A DNA stretch of 64,000 nt, taken from positions 1,269,501 to 1,333,500 of the forward strand of contig NZ_CP080429.1 in assembly GCF_019613795.1 (NCBI RefSeq), written 5' to 3'. A program made the position numbers and the translations under genes. Shown piece by piece: positions 1 through 9,532 of the stretch (position 1 is the stretch's first letter; each line of letters opens with the position of its first letter). The notes under the pieces were generated by a model, which worked only from the letters and a program-made list of their open reading frames with translations, searched no databases and was not told the DNA's origin. This stretch comes from Flavobacterium litorale (GTDB lineage Bacteria; Bacteroidota; Bacteroidia; Flavobacteriales; Flavobacteriaceae).

Positions 1-160
1 GGTTGAGGCAACGCTTACAGAAGCAAATGACGAGCATATTGTTTTGGAATGGAAAGCACGCCAGCCCAAAAAAATAGGAAAAGGTAAAGAAACAGTACAA
101 AAAAAGGCTGAAATACCTTATGGAGAAATAAAAGAAGCAGTTGTTGTAATAAAATTTTAA
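1..160 (+). CDS. rimP: Ribosome maturation factor RimP, C-terminal end (partial)
   Basis: An open frame enters from the left edge of the window and ends at the TAA at 158-160. About 52 residues are visible, starting [12 protein letters not shown]. The piece is lysine-rich and ends in a short beta-type stretch (EAVVVIKF). RimP acts in 30S subunit maturation. The assignment rests mainly on position: rimP-nusA-infB is a widely conserved operon order and nusA starts 16 nt downstream. The visible residues are compatible with the C-terminal SH3-like domain of RimP, but they are too few to prove it alone. Confidence 0.8.
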   Translation, partial: VEATLTEANDEHIVLEWKARQPKKIGKGKETVQKKAEIPYGEIKEAVVVIKF

Positions 161-176
161 AAAATAGATAATTGGT

Positions 177-1418
177 ATGGAGAATATCGCATTAATTGAA
201 TCGTTTTCGGAGTTTAAGGATGATAAGCTGATAGATCGTGTTACCCTAATGGCGATACTAGAGGATGTTTTTAGAAATGCCTTAAAGAAGAAATATGGTT
301 CTGACGATAATTTTGATATAATTATCAACCCTGATAAGGGTGATATGGAGATATGGAGAAATAGGATAGTAGTTGCCGATGGTGAAGTTGAAGATCCTAA
401 CCAAGAAATATCGCTTAGCGAAGCTACACAGATAGAACCTGATTTTGAGGTTGGAGAAGAAGTTTCGGAAGAAGTAAAATTAATACAGTTAGGACGAAGA
501 GCAATATTAGCATTACGTCAAAACTTAATATCTAAAATACACGAACACGATAATACAAACCTATACAAACAGTTTAAAGATATTATTGGTGATATTTATA
601 CGGCTGAAGTGCACCATGTTCGACCAAAAGCTGTAATTTTGGTCGATGATGAAGGTAATGAAATTGTGTTGCCAAAAGAAAAACAAATTCCATCTGATTT
701 TTTCAGAAAAGGAGACAACGTTCGCGGTATTATAGAAAATGTGGAGCTTAAAGGAAACAAGCCACAAATTATAATGTCTAGAACATCGGAGAAATTCCTC
801 GAAAAATTATTTGAGCAGGAAATTCCAGAAGTGTTTGACGGACTTATTACGGTTAAAAAAGTAGTAAGAATACCGGGTGAAAAGGCAAAAGTAGCAGTAG
901 ATTCGTACGATGATAGGATAGACCCTGTAGGGGCATGTGTAGGTATGAAAGGATCGCGTATACATGGTATAGTACGTGAGTTAGGTAACGAGAATATAGA
1001 TGTTATTAACTACACTGCCAATACGCAGCTTTACATAACCAGAGCATTAAGCCCTGCAAAAATATCATCTATAAAAATAGATGAAGAAAATAAAAGAGCC
1101 GACGTATTCCTTAAGTTAGACGAAGTATCTAAAGCGATAGGTAGAGGCGGACACAACATAAAATTAGCTGGTTTTTTAACAGGTTATGAGCTTGATGTAA
1201 TACGCGAAGGAACGGCTGCAGAAGATGAAGATGTTGAATTAACGGAGTTCTCTGACGAAATTGATGGCTGGATTATCGATGAGTTCTCTAAAATAGGATT
1301 GGATACGGCTAAAAGCGTATTAAACCAAGAAGTTGCAGATCTTGTACGAAGAACAGATCTTGAAGAAGAAACTGTCCTTGAAGTAGTAAGAATACTTAGA
1401 GAAGAATTTGAAGAGTAG
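177..1418 (+). CDS. nusA: Transcription termination/antitermination factor NusA
   Basis: 413 residues. NusA binds RNA polymerase and nascent RNA and modulates pausing, termination and antitermination. The N-terminal domain (about 1-125) is followed by an S1 RNA-binding domain (about 130-200, with the AEVHHVRPKAVILVDDEGNE region) and two KH domains. The signature VGACVGMKGSRI is near residue 255, and a second GxxG-type loop, AIGRGGHNIKLA, is near 320. The acidic C-terminus after about 350 is short. The acidic repeat domains of longer proteobacterial NusA are absent, which fits other Bacteroidota. It lies 16 nt after rimP and 48 nt before infB, so one operon is likely. The ATG start is unambiguous. 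Confidence 0.96.
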   Translation: MENIALIESFSEFKDDKLIDRVTLMAILEDVFRNALKKKYGSDDNFDIIINPDKGDMEIWRNRIVVADGEVEDPNQEISLSEATQIEPDFEVGEEVSEEVKLIQLGRRAILALRQNLISKIHEHDNTNLYKQFKDIIGDIYTAEVHHVRPKAVILVDDEGNEIVLPKEKQIPSDFFRKGDNVRGIIENVELKGNKPQIIMSRTSEKFLEKLFEQEIPEVFDGLITVKKVVRIPGEKAKVAVDSYDDRIDPVGACVGMKGSRIHGIVRELGNENIDVINYTANTQLYITRALSPAKISSIKIDEENKRADVFLKLDEVSKAIGRGGHNIKLAGFLTGYELDVIREGTAAEDEDVELTEFSDEIDGWIIDEFSKIGLDTAKSVLNQEVADLVRRTDLEEETVLEVVRILREEFEE

Positions 1419-1466
1419 TTTACTGTATAAACATCGCAACAAAGAAGATAATATTAAAAAGATTAT

Positions 1467-4319
1467 ATGTCTGAAGAAAGAGCAATAAGAATAAACAAAG
1501 TATTAAGGGAATTAAATATTTCGCTAGATCGTGCTGTGGAGTATCTTAAAGATAAGGGTTACGCCATAGAGGCAAGCCCGAATGCTAAGATATCTGGTGA
1601 AGAACGCAATGCCCTATACAATCAATTTTCTGCTGATAAAGGCAAGAAAGAGGCTTCCCTTGAAGTAAGCGAGGAAAAAAGAAAGGAGAAGGAAGCATTG
1701 CGTATAGAGCGAGAGCGCGAAATAGAAGAAAAGAAAAAGCAGGAGGAGGAAAGACAAAAACAAGAGGTTATAAAAGCCAAAGCCTCATTGTCGGGTCCAG
1801 TTGCAGTTGGTAAAATAGACCTTAATGCGAAACAAACTCAGGAAGAAACATCTTCAGACGCTCCTGAGCCTAAAAAAGCACCAAAGGCAGAAGCACCAGT
1901 TGCTAAAGAGCCCAAAACTGAACAGCCAAAAGAAGCTGAATCAAAAACTGAAGTGCCAGCGGCAGAAACTCCTAAAAAAGAGGTTAAAGCCGAAACAGCT
2001 AAGCCTGCCGCAAAACAAGCAGAGCAAAAGCCAAAGCAACCTAAAATTGTAAGGGCATCCGCTCCTGAGGAACCAAAGCCAGAAGCAAAACAAACGGAAG
2101 AAAAGCCAGAACAACCTCAAGAAGACGAAAAAATAGAAACACAGTACCAAAAACTTTCAGGTACTAAGTTTACAGGGAAAACAATAGATCTTTCTCAGTT
2201 TAATAAACCGAAAAAGAAAAAAGAAGAACCTAAAGGTAACGCTGGCAAACCTAACCAAGGTGGAGCAGCAAATAAAAACAAGAGAAAAAGAATTACACCT
2301 AAACCTCAAGGGCAAGGAGCTAACAGGCAAGGTGGTAATAACCGACCTGGAGGTGGTGGTAGAGGCAGAACAACTCCTGGTAAGCGCCCAGCTATTGTAG
2401 CTAAGGTAGAGCCTACCGAAGAAGAAGTTAAAAACCAGATTAGAGAAACGCTCGAAAAACTTCAGGGTAAAGGAAGCAAATCTAAAGCTGCAAAATACAG
2501 ACGTGATAAGCGTGATAGTCACCGCCAGAAATCGGACGACGAACAACGCGAACTTACAGAAGGAAGCAAGACTATTAAAGTAACAGAGTTTGTTACTGTA
2601 GGAGAAATTGCTACCATGATGGATGTGCCAATTACCAAAGTAATATCAGTATGTATGTCGCTTGGTATTATGGTAACCATGAACCAAAGACTAGATGCGG
2701 AAACGCTTACTATTGTTGCCGATGAGTTTGGTTACGAAGTAGAATTTATAACAACAGACATTGAGGAATCGATGGAAGTTGTAGAAGATAAAGAAGAAGA
2801 TTTAGAGCCAAGAGCACCTATTGTTACCGTAATGGGACACGTAGATCATGGTAAAACATCGTTACTGGATTACGTTCGTAAAGAAAACGTAATTGCAGGA
2901 GAATCTGGAGGTATAACACAGCACATTGGTGCCTACGGTGTACAATTGGACAACGGACAAAAAATTGCATTTTTAGATACACCAGGTCACGAGGCCTTTA
3001 CCGCAATGCGTGCACGTGGTGCTCAGGTAACCGATATAGCGATTATTGTAATTGCTGCGGACGACGATATAATGCCACAAACCAAAGAGGCAATAAACCA
3101 CGCACAAGCTGCAGGTGTACCTATTATATTTGCTATAAATAAAGTGGATAAGCCCACGGCAAATCCAGATAAGATAAAAGAGAAACTAGCTGCCATGAAC
3201 CTGCTAGTAGAAGATTGGGGCGGTAAAATACAATCGCACGATATTTCTGCAAAAACAGGTTTGGGTGTAAAAGAACTTTTAGAGAAAGTATTGCTTGAAG
3301 CAGAAATACTGGATCTTAAAGCCAACCCAAATAAAGCTGCTGTAGGTACTACCGTAGAGGCATTTCTGGATAAAGGGCGTGGTTACGTAGCTACTGTACT
3401 AGTACAAGGCGGTACATTACGCCTTGGCGATTATGTACTGGCAGGTAAACACCACGGTAAAGTAAAAGCCATGCACGATGAGCGTGGTAAAAACATTAAA
3501 ACCGCAGGACCATCTACACCAATATCTATATTAGGGCTTGATGGAGCACCAACCGCAGGGGATAAGTTTACCGTGTTTGAAGACGAGAAAGAAGCAAAAC
3601 AAATTGCTGCAAAACGTACACAGTTAATACGTGAACAATCGGTAAGAACACAACGCCATATAACACTTGATGAGATAGGAAGACGAATTGCATTAGGGCA
3701 GTTTAAAGAACTTAACATTATCCTTAAAGGTGATGTGGATGGTTCGGTTGAAGCACTATCAGATTCGTTCTCAAAACTATCTACCGAAGAAATTCAAATC
3801 AACATTATACACAAAGCAGTAGGTGCAATTACCGAATCTGATGTACTACTAGCTTCAGCGTCCGATGCCATTATTATTGGGTTTAACGTTCGTCCGTCCG
3901 TATCGGCAAGACAGTTGGCAGACAAGGAAGAAATCGATATCAGAAACTACTCTATCATTTACGATGCTATTGATGATCTTAAAGATGCAATGGAAGGTAT
4001 GTTATCTCCAGAGCTTAAAGAAGAGATTACAGGTACAGCTGAGGTTAGAGAATTGTTCAAAATATCTAAAGTGGGTACTATTGCAGGATGTATGGTTACC
4101 GATGGTAAGATATACAGAAGCTCTAAAATCAGACTTATCCGTGAAGGTGTAGTAATTTATACAGGCGAACTGGCTGCACTTAAACGATTTAAAGATGACG
4201 TTAAAGAAGTAGCTAAAGGGTACGATTGTGGTATGCAAATTAAAAACTATAACGACTTACAACAATTAGATGTTATTGAAGCCTACCAAGAGGTAGAAGT
4301 AAAAAAGAAGCTTAAATAA
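1467..4319 (+). CDS. infB: Translation initiation factor IF-2
   Basis: 950 residues. IF-2 is the GTPase that brings initiator fMet-tRNA to the 30S subunit and promotes 50S joining. A small N-terminal domain (about 1-50) is followed by a long low-complexity linker (about 60-370) rich in Lys, Glu, Pro and Ala, with a Gly/Arg/Asn-rich patch near 275-300. The G domain starts near 450: G1 GHVDHGKT at 457-464, then DTPGHEAFT (G3), NKVDK (G4) and SAKTG (G5). Domains II, III and IV fill the C-terminus. It is the last gene of the rimP-nusA-infB operon and is closed by a terminator 19 nt downstream. The linker explains the low complexity; it is normal for the family. Confidence 0.97.
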   Translation: MSEERAIRINKVLRELNISLDRAVEYLKDKGYAIEASPNAKISGEERNALYNQFSADKGKKEASLEVSEEKRKEKEALRIEREREIEEKKKQEEERQKQEVIKAKASLSGPVAVGKIDLNAKQTQEETSSDAPEPKKAPKAEAPVAKEPKTEQPKEAESKTEVPAAETPKKEVKAETAKPAAKQAEQKPKQPKIVRASAPEEPKPEAKQTEEKPEQPQEDEKIETQYQKLSGTKFTGKTIDLSQFNKPKKKKEEPKGNAGKPNQGGAANKNKRKRITPKPQGQGANRQGGNNRPGGGGRGRTTPGKRPAIVAKVEPTEEEVKNQIRETLEKLQGKGSKSKAAKYRRDKRDSHRQKSDDEQRELTEGSKTIKVTEFVTVGEIATMMDVPITKVISVCMSLGIMVTMNQRLDAETLTIVADEFGYEVEFITTDIEESMEVVEDKEEDLEPRAPIVTVMGHVDHGKTSLLDYVRKENVIAGESGGITQHIGAYGVQLDNGQKIAFLDTPGHEAFTAMRARGAQVTDIAIIVIAADDDIMPQTKEAINHAQAAGVPIIFAINKVDKPTANPDKIKEKLAAMNLLVEDWGGKIQSHDISAKTGLGVKELLEKVLLEAEILDLKANPNKAAVGTTVEAFLDKGRGYVATVLVQGGTLRLGDYVLAGKHHGKVKAMHDERGKNIKTAGPSTPISILGLDGAPTAGDKFTVFEDEKEAKQIAAKRTQLIREQSVRTQRHITLDEIGRRIALGQFKELNIILKGDVDGSVEALSDSFSKLSTEEIQINIIHKAVGAITESDVLLASASDAIIIGFNVRPSVSARQLADKEEIDIRNYSIIYDAIDDLKDAMEGMLSPELKEEITGTAEVRELFKISKVGTIAGCMVTDGKIYRSSKIRLIREGVVIYTGELAALKRFKDDVKEVAKGYDCGMQIKNYNDLQQLDVIEAYQEVEVKKKLK

Positions 4320-4337
4320 TAAATAAGATTACATAAT

Positions 4338-4372
4338 AAAAAAGCCTCATTGTAAAACAATGAGGCTTTTTT
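4338..4372 (+). terminator. Intrinsic terminator after infB
   Basis: A perfect 12-bp stem (4341-4352 with 4358-4369, arms reading GCCTCATTG/CAATGAGGC plus A-T pairs) with a 5-nt loop is followed by a T run. It closes the rimP-nusA-infB operon. The A run before the stem means it could also work on the minus strand. Confidence 0.9.
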
Positions 4373-4403
4373 GGATACTAATGTTTTTGCTAATCGTTAA
4401 CAT

Positions 4404-4433
4404 AAAAAAAGCATCATTTTTTAAGAGTGCTTT
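4404..4433 (-). terminator. Probable terminator after the SPOR-domain gene
   Basis: Read on the minus strand, AAAGCA (4433-4428) pairs with TGCTTT (4413-4408) around an A-rich loop, and a run of seven Ts follows. It lies 33 nt past the stop of the minus-strand SPOR gene. The stem is short, so strength is uncertain. Confidence 0.5.
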
Positions 4434-4466
4434 AACAGTTGTTGCTGTGCTTATTTTGATTAAAGC

Positions 4467-4856
4467 CTACTTATTTGGCTTTATAAGTAAAGCGTAAGGA
4501 TACTTCTGTTTAATAGCTTCTAGCATTCTTTCGGCAGCAATACGGTTATCATAACTGCCCGCCCAAACCTTGTAAGTAGGGCTTTCAAATACTATAGTAG
4601 TGTCCATATCAGGAAACTCTCTTTTAAATATTGCTAACGTTTTTCGGGCTTCCTTATTATCGCCGTAAAACACTTGTATCTTATAGTGGTCGTTAACGGT
4701 TATGGATGAGTTTATTCTGCGCTTTTCATTCAAAAGCTGCATAAATTTCTCATCCTGTTCAATAGTTACTGTTGCGTTTTGTGCAAATGATTTTCCCGAA
4801 AATAGCGTAACGAAAAATAGTATAAATAAAGCCTGTCTTGTTTTTAAAATTCTCAT
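4467..4856 (-). CDS. Small secreted SPOR-domain protein
   Basis: 129 residues from the chosen start. An N-terminal signal peptide (hydrophobic ALFILFFVTLFSGKSFAQ) is followed by about 30 linker residues. The C-terminal half has SPOR-repeat character: YKIQVFYGDNKEARKTLAIF, then YKVWAGSYDNRIAAERMLEAI. SPOR domains usually bind denuded septal peptidoglycan, so this is likely a small periplasmic or lipid-face peptidoglycan-binding protein. An ATG three codons upstream (4865) is possible, but a TAnnTTTG box at 4882-4875 predicts transcription from about 4869, so the ATG at 4856 gives a more normal leader. It is transcribed convergently to infB and divergently from actA. Confidence 0.8.
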   Translation of the reverse strand: MRILKTRQALFILFFVTLFSGKSFAQNATVTIEQDEKFMQLLNEKRRINSSITVNDHYKIQVFYGDNKEARKTLAIFKREFPDMDTTIVFESPTYKVWAGSYDNRIAAERMLEAIKQKYPYALLIKPNK

Positions 4857-4874
4857 TATGAACATTGTTTACCG

Positions 4875-4882
4875 CAAAAATA
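4875..4882 (-). promoter_or_regulatory. Candidate -7 box for the SPOR-domain gene
   Basis: The minus strand reads TATTTTTG, matching the Bacteroidota TAnnTTTG -7 consensus, 18 nt before the chosen start. No clear -33 TTG is seen. By chance such an octamer occurs about once per 2 kb per strand at this base composition, so position is the main support. Confidence 0.45.
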
Positions 4883-4957
4883 CGATATATTATTTTACAC
4901 TTACCTTTCGAATTTATTTAGAATTGTTATAAATTGTACGTTAGGATTTATTTAAGG

Positions 4958-4987
4958 TTTGAGAATAATACATAAGTCGTATTTTTG
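4958..4987 (+). promoter_or_regulatory. Promoter of the act-cox operon
   Basis: A TTTG at 4958-4961 and TATTTTTG at 4980-4987, separated by 18 nt, match the Bacteroidota sigma-70-type promoter (TTG, about 19 nt, TAnnTTTG). The predicted transcription start near 4993 leaves a leader of about 78 nt before actA. No other promoter of this quality is seen before the terminator at 16.58 kb, so it probably drives all eight genes. Confidence 0.65.
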
Positions 4988-5070
4988 TGGGAGTTTTTTA
5001 AGAAAATTACAACCTTTTGTTAGTGATACTTTAAAAACTGTACCAAAACTAGTCGATAATCATTTTTAAT

Positions 5071-6411
5071 ATGAAAAAAGTGGGTAACCATACTTCGTTT
5101 TCAAGAATTTTATTGTTCTGCCTAGCGTTCTCGCTGTCTTTTTCCTTAACGTCATTTGCGCAGGAAACTGCTGATGCTGCTGCCGAAGCTCCCGCTGAGG
5201 AAGCGGCTGCTCCAGATGCCTCAGCTGGCGATCCGGTAAAAGGTAAAGAACTTTTTAACTCATTATGTGCTGCTTGTCACAAGTTAGATGCTAAAGCAAC
5301 CGGTCCCGCGCTACGTAATGTAGCTGATAAGTACGATCGTGATTGGCTTCATAGATGGGTTAAAAACAGTAGTGATCTTATAAAATCGGGCGATGCTCTT
5401 GCTGTAAAAGTATTTGAGGAAAACAACAAGTCTGTAATGACGGCATTCCCGCAATTATCTAATAAGGATATAGATGATATTCTTGCTTATACTTCGGCAC
5501 CAAAGCCAGTTATAACTACTACTCCTGCTACAGTTGGAGGAGGTTCGGGCGGTTCTGATAATGGTGTAAATAGTACATTGCTGTTGGGTGCGCTTGTTTT
5601 AGTGTTGCTAGTGCTTATAGTAATGTTAGTGCTTGTAAATAAAACATTGCGTAAAGTTGCAGAGGCAAACGGTGTTGTTGTTGAGAGCCAAGAAAAATCA
5701 GTTTCAGTTTGGAAAGCATACGCTCAAAACCAATTCTTAGTTTTGGTGACAGCAATATTACTATTGCTATCAGCGTCGTACTTCATGTATGGCTACTTAA
5801 TGCAAATAGGTGTCGATCAGGGTTACGAGCCAATACAGCCAATACACTTCTCTCATAAAATACATGCTGGCGAAAATGGTGTAGATTGTAAATACTGCCA
5901 CTCTTCTGCAAGAGTAAGTAAGCACTCAGGTATACCATCGCTTAATGTATGTATGAACTGTCATAAAAATATTTCAGAATTCGAAGGAGCTAAAGACTCT
6001 GTTTATGTTGATTACTCTAAAGAATTCTATACTGCCGAGATACAAAAACTATACGATGCTGTAGGTTGGGATAAATCGGCACAAGCTTATACAGGTAAGC
6101 AAAAACCAGTAAAGTGGGTACGAATCCATAACCTTCCCGATTTTGTTTACTTTAACCACTCACAGCACGTTTCGGTTGCAGGAATTGAGTGTCAGAAATG
6201 TCACGGTCCTGTAGAAACGTACGAAGTAATGAAGCAGTTCTCTCCTTTAACCATGGGATGGTGTATTAACTGTCACCGCGAAACCAACGTTAAGGTTGAA
6301 GGTAATGAGTACTACGAAAAAATCCACGATGAGCTTGCCAAGAAATATGGTGTAGCTAAGCTTACAGCTGCCAATATGGGTGGTACAGAGTGTGGTAAAT
6401 GTCACTATTAA
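5071..6411 (+). CDS. actA: Alternative complex III subunit ActA, multiheme cytochrome c with an N-terminal monoheme domain
   Basis: 446 residues. ActA is the periplasmic multiheme subunit of ACIII (quinol:cytochrome c oxidoreductase). Visible in order: a signal peptide ending FAQ (about 30); an Ala/Glu-rich linker; a monoheme cytochrome c domain with CAACH (66-70); a Gly/Ser linker; membrane segments at about 168-190 and 222-246; and a C-terminal domain with five more CxxCH motifs (273-277, 294-298, 374-378, 398-402, 441-445). The last motif is only one residue from the C-terminus. The C-terminal five match the pentaheme core of the family; the N-terminal domain makes six. It is the first gene of actABCDEF-coxBA and lies 83 nt behind the promoter box. 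Heme attachment requires a cytochrome c maturation system, which is not in this window. Confidence 0.95.
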   Translation: MKKVGNHTSFSRILLFCLAFSLSFSLTSFAQETADAAAEAPAEEAAAPDASAGDPVKGKELFNSLCAACHKLDAKATGPALRNVADKYDRDWLHRWVKNSSDLIKSGDALAVKVFEENNKSVMTAFPQLSNKDIDDILAYTSAPKPVITTTPATVGGGSGGSDNGVNSTLLLGALVLVLLVLIVMLVLVNKTLRKVAEANGVVVESQEKSVSVWKAYAQNQFLVLVTAILLLLSASYFMYGYLMQIGVDQGYEPIQPIHFSHKIHAGENGVDCKYCHSSARVSKHSGIPSLNVCMNCHKNISEFEGAKDSVYVDYSKEFYTAEIQKLYDAVGWDKSAQAYTGKQKPVKWVRIHNLPDFVYFNHSQHVSVAGIECQKCHGPVETYEVMKQFSPLTMGWCINCHRETNVKVEGNEYYEKIHDELAKKYGVAKLTAANMGGTECGKCHY

Positions 6412-6447
6412 TAAATTTTCTTAAAGAAGCTAATATCTATATATAAC

Positions 6448-9400
6448 ATGGCATCAAACAAAAAATACTGGCAAAGTGTTGAGGAGCTGAAAGAAGACAG
6501 CTCTATTGTTGAGACGCTAAGAAACAATGAGTTTGTTGAAGAAATTCCGACTGATGAATTTCTTGGTGATAAAGAGGCTTTATCGTCTTCATCAACAAGC
6601 CGTCGTGACTTTTTGAAATATGTTGGATTCAGTACTGCTGCTGCATCACTTGCAGCTTGTGAGGGTCCAGTTATTAAGTCTATTCCTTATGTAGTTCAAC
6701 CAGAAGAAATCATTCCAGGTGTTGCAGATTACTACGCAACAACTATTGCAGATGGTTTCGACTTTGCAAATATATTGGTTAAAACCCGTGAGGGACGACC
6801 TATTAAAGTAGAGAATAACAATCTACCAGGTTCTAAAATTAAAGCCAATGCAAGAGTGTATGCTTCTGTACTTTCGTTGTACGATAGTATGCGCTTAAAA
6901 GAACCAATGGTGTCAGGTAAGCCTGCATCTTGGGAAGAGGTTGATGCTAAAGTAAAAGCAGGTTTAGCTAAAGCATCATCATCAGGAGGTCAAGTAGTAT
7001 TGTTAACCAATACTATGGCAAGCCCTTCTACAGATAAAATGATAGCTGAGTTTGGTGCACGTTACAGCAACTTTAAACATGTTGTATACGATGCTGTATC
7101 GCAATCGGAAGCATTGGATGCTTTTGAAGCTGTATACGGTGAGCGTGCCTTAGCAGATTACGATTTTTCTAAAGCAGACGTTATTGTTTCTGTTGGTGCC
7201 GATTTCTTGGGCGACTGGCAAGGTGGCGGATGCGATACAGGATATGCAAAAGGACGTATACCTAAAAATGGTAAAATGTCTAGGCATGTACAGATAGAAG
7301 CTAATATGTCGTTATCGGGCTCTAACGCTGATAAGCGTATCCCAATGACGGTTACAGAACAAAAATATGCACTTGTAGCATTGTATAATGAGGTTACAGG
7401 AGCTTCGGCAAGTGTACCTTCGTTTGCTGGTAAAGCAACTATTGCTAAAGTTGCAAAAGAGTTAAGGGCTGCAGGTTCCAAAGGTGTTTTAGTTTCTGGT
7501 ATCGACGATGTAAATGCGCAAATGTTAGTGTTAGCTATTAATAACACATTACAGTCTGAAGCATTTAATCCTAACGGAGCACGTTTAATACGCCAAGGTA
7601 ATGCAAAAGCAGTAGCGCAATTGGTGCGCGATATGAAAGCAGGCTCGGTTGATACACTTATTATGAGTGGTGTTAACCCAGTATATACATTGCCTAATAG
7701 TAACGACTTTATTGATGGGCTTAAGAAAGTGAAATTGTCGGTTGCCTTTTCTATGAAAGAGGACGAAACGGCATCTTTAACTACCATAGCAGCTGCTGCA
7801 CCACACTACTTAGAGTCGTGGGGCGATGTAAGTATTACAAAAGGTACGTACAGTATAACACAGCCTACTATACGCCCGTTATTTAAAACAAGACAATTAC
7901 AAGATTCATTATTAAAATGGTCGGGTAGTTCAGATACATATTACGATTACCTAAAATCATCTTTTGATGTTGTAGGTATGGGTAAATCATGGAATCAGTT
8001 AGTACACGATGGTGTACATGCTTCCGAAGTAATGCCGTTAACGGCTGACGGTACTGGTTTTGGTAATGCAGCTTCTAAATTAGCTAAAGCAAAAGCAATT
8101 GCAGGTTTAGAGTTAGTGCTTTACACCAAAACAGGTATGGGAGACGGTCAGCAAGCCAATAACCCATGGTTACAAGAATTCCCAGACCCTATTACAAGAG
8201 TTTCTTGGGATAACTACGTAACGGTTTCTAAAGCAGATGCTGAAAGGCTAGAACTTGAAAATTATAACGTTGCCAACGGTGGTTTAAACGGTAGTACTGT
8301 TACACTAGAGGTAAGTGGTAAAAAAATAGAAAATGTTCCTGTTATTATCCAGCCAGGGCAAGCAAAAGGTACTGTAGGTCTATCATTAGGTTACGGTCGT
8401 AAAGCTGCCATGAAAAAGGATATGATGACGGGTGTAAACGCTTATACGGTTTACAACAACTTCAATGCATTACAACCTGTAAAACTTACTAAAGCAGCAG
8501 GCGACCATGAGTTTGCTTGTGTACAGTTACAGAAAACCTTAATGGGTCGTGGTGATATTATTAAAGAAACCACACTTAAGGAGTTTAACCAAAAAGATGC
8601 TTCAGAGTGGAATATAATTCCAGTTGTGTCATTAGACCATAAAGAAGTTCCTGCTAGCTCAGTAGATTTATGGGAATCTTTCGACAGAACAACAGGGCAT
8701 CATTTTAACCTTTCTATCGACCTTAATGCTTGTACAGGTTGTGGGGCATGTGTAATAGCATGTCATGCAGAAAACAACGTACCAGTAGTTGGTAAATCGG
8801 AAATTAGACGAAGCCGCGATATGCACTGGTTGCGTATTGACAGATATTACTCATCTGAAGATACGTTTGCAGGCGATGTAGAAACAAAAGCAGGAATATC
8901 AGGCTTAATGGATTCTATTGAAACATTTGGCGAAATGGAAGATCCTGCAGATAACCCGCAAGTAGCATTCCAACCTGTATTTTGCCAGCACTGTAATCAC
9001 GCACCATGTGAAACTGTTTGTCCAGTTGCTGCAACATCGCACAGCCGCCAAGGACAAAACCATATGGCGTATAACCGTTGTGTAGGTACACGTTACTGTG
9101 CTAACAACTGCCCATACAAAGTACGTCGATTCAACTGGTTCCTGTACAACAAAAACGATGAATTTGATTATCATATGAATGATGATCTTGGACGTATGGT
9201 ACTTAACCCTGATGTTAATGTACGTTCGAGAGGTGTTATGGAGAAATGTTCACTATGTATCCAAATGACACAAGCTACAATACTTAAAGCAAAACGTGAA
9301 GGACGTCCGGTTAATAAGGATGAATTCTACACCGCTTGTACTGAGGCATGTGGATCTGGGGCTATGGTATTCGGAGATATTAACAATGAAGAAGATACAA

Positions 9401-9498
9401 TTGTTGAACTTAAAGAGGATGACAGAATGTATCACCTATTAGAGCATGTGGGTACTAAGCCTAACGTATTCTATCAGGTAAAAGTAAGGAATACCTAA
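6448..9498 (+). CDS. actB: Alternative complex III subunit ActB, molybdopterin-family and iron-sulfur fusion
   Basis: 1016 residues. ActB faces the periplasm and carries the Fe-S wire of ACIII. A late twin-arginine motif, SRRDFLKYVGF (51-61), is followed by a hydrophobic stretch ending LAAC, so Cys71 could be lipidated. Residues about 80-700 form the molybdopterin oxidoreductase-like domain; the family is known to lack the cofactor. The C-terminal ferredoxin-like domain has four cysteine groups: CTGCGACVIAC, CQHCNHAPCETVC, CVGTRYCANNC, and CSLC paired with CTEAC. In the third group a Thr replaces one Cys, as expected for a [3Fe-4S] site. Genes flanking it on both sides are act subunits. Confidence 0.95.
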   Translation: MASNKKYWQSVEELKEDSSIVETLRNNEFVEEIPTDEFLGDKEALSSSSTSRRDFLKYVGFSTAAASLAACEGPVIKSIPYVVQPEEIIPGVADYYATTIADGFDFANILVKTREGRPIKVENNNLPGSKIKANARVYASVLSLYDSMRLKEPMVSGKPASWEEVDAKVKAGLAKASSSGGQVVLLTNTMASPSTDKMIAEFGARYSNFKHVVYDAVSQSEALDAFEAVYGERALADYDFSKADVIVSVGADFLGDWQGGGCDTGYAKGRIPKNGKMSRHVQIEANMSLSGSNADKRIPMTVTEQKYALVALYNEVTGASASVPSFAGKATIAKVAKELRAAGSKGVLVSGIDDVNAQMLVLAINNTLQSEAFNPNGARLIRQGNAKAVAQLVRDMKAGSVDTLIMSGVNPVYTLPNSNDFIDGLKKVKLSVAFSMKEDETASLTTIAAAAPHYLESWGDVSITKGTYSITQPTIRPLFKTRQLQDSLLKWSGSSDTYYDYLKSSFDVVGMGKSWNQLVHDGVHASEVMPLTADGTGFGNAASKLAKAKAIAGLELVLYTKTGMGDGQQANNPWLQEFPDPITRVSWDNYVTVSKADAERLELENYNVANGGLNGSTVTLEVSGKKIENVPVIIQPGQAKGTVGLSLGYGRKAAMKKDMMTGVNAYTVYNNFNALQPVKLTKAAGDHEFACVQLQKTLMGRGDIIKETTLKEFNQKDASEWNIIPVVSLDHKEVPASSVDLWESFDRTTGHHFNLSIDLNACTGCGACVIACHAENNVPVVGKSEIRRSRDMHWLRIDRYYSSEDTFAGDVETKAGISGLMDSIETFGEMEDPADNPQVAFQPVFCQHCNHAPCETVCPVAATSHSRQGQNHMAYNRCVGTRYCANNCPYKVRRFNWFLYNKNDEFDYHMNDDLGRMVLNPDVNVRSRGVMEKCSLCIQMTQATILKAKREGRPVNKDEFYTACTEACGSGAMVFGDINNEEDTIVELKEDDRMYHLLEHVGTKPNVFYQVKVRNT

Positions 9499-9532
9499 AA
9501 ATTAATATTAATTAAGAAACAAGATAAAGGAT

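Noticed and set aside
1825..2150. Repeat-like, Lys/Glu/Pro-rich stretch in infB
   Set aside because: It is the normal low-complexity linker of IF-2, not a mobile or tandem repeat element.
7158..7787. Minus-strand frame of 209 codons inside actB
   Set aside because: Antisense shadow of a well-supported coding region; Ser/Thr/Ala-rich peptide without domain or start context.
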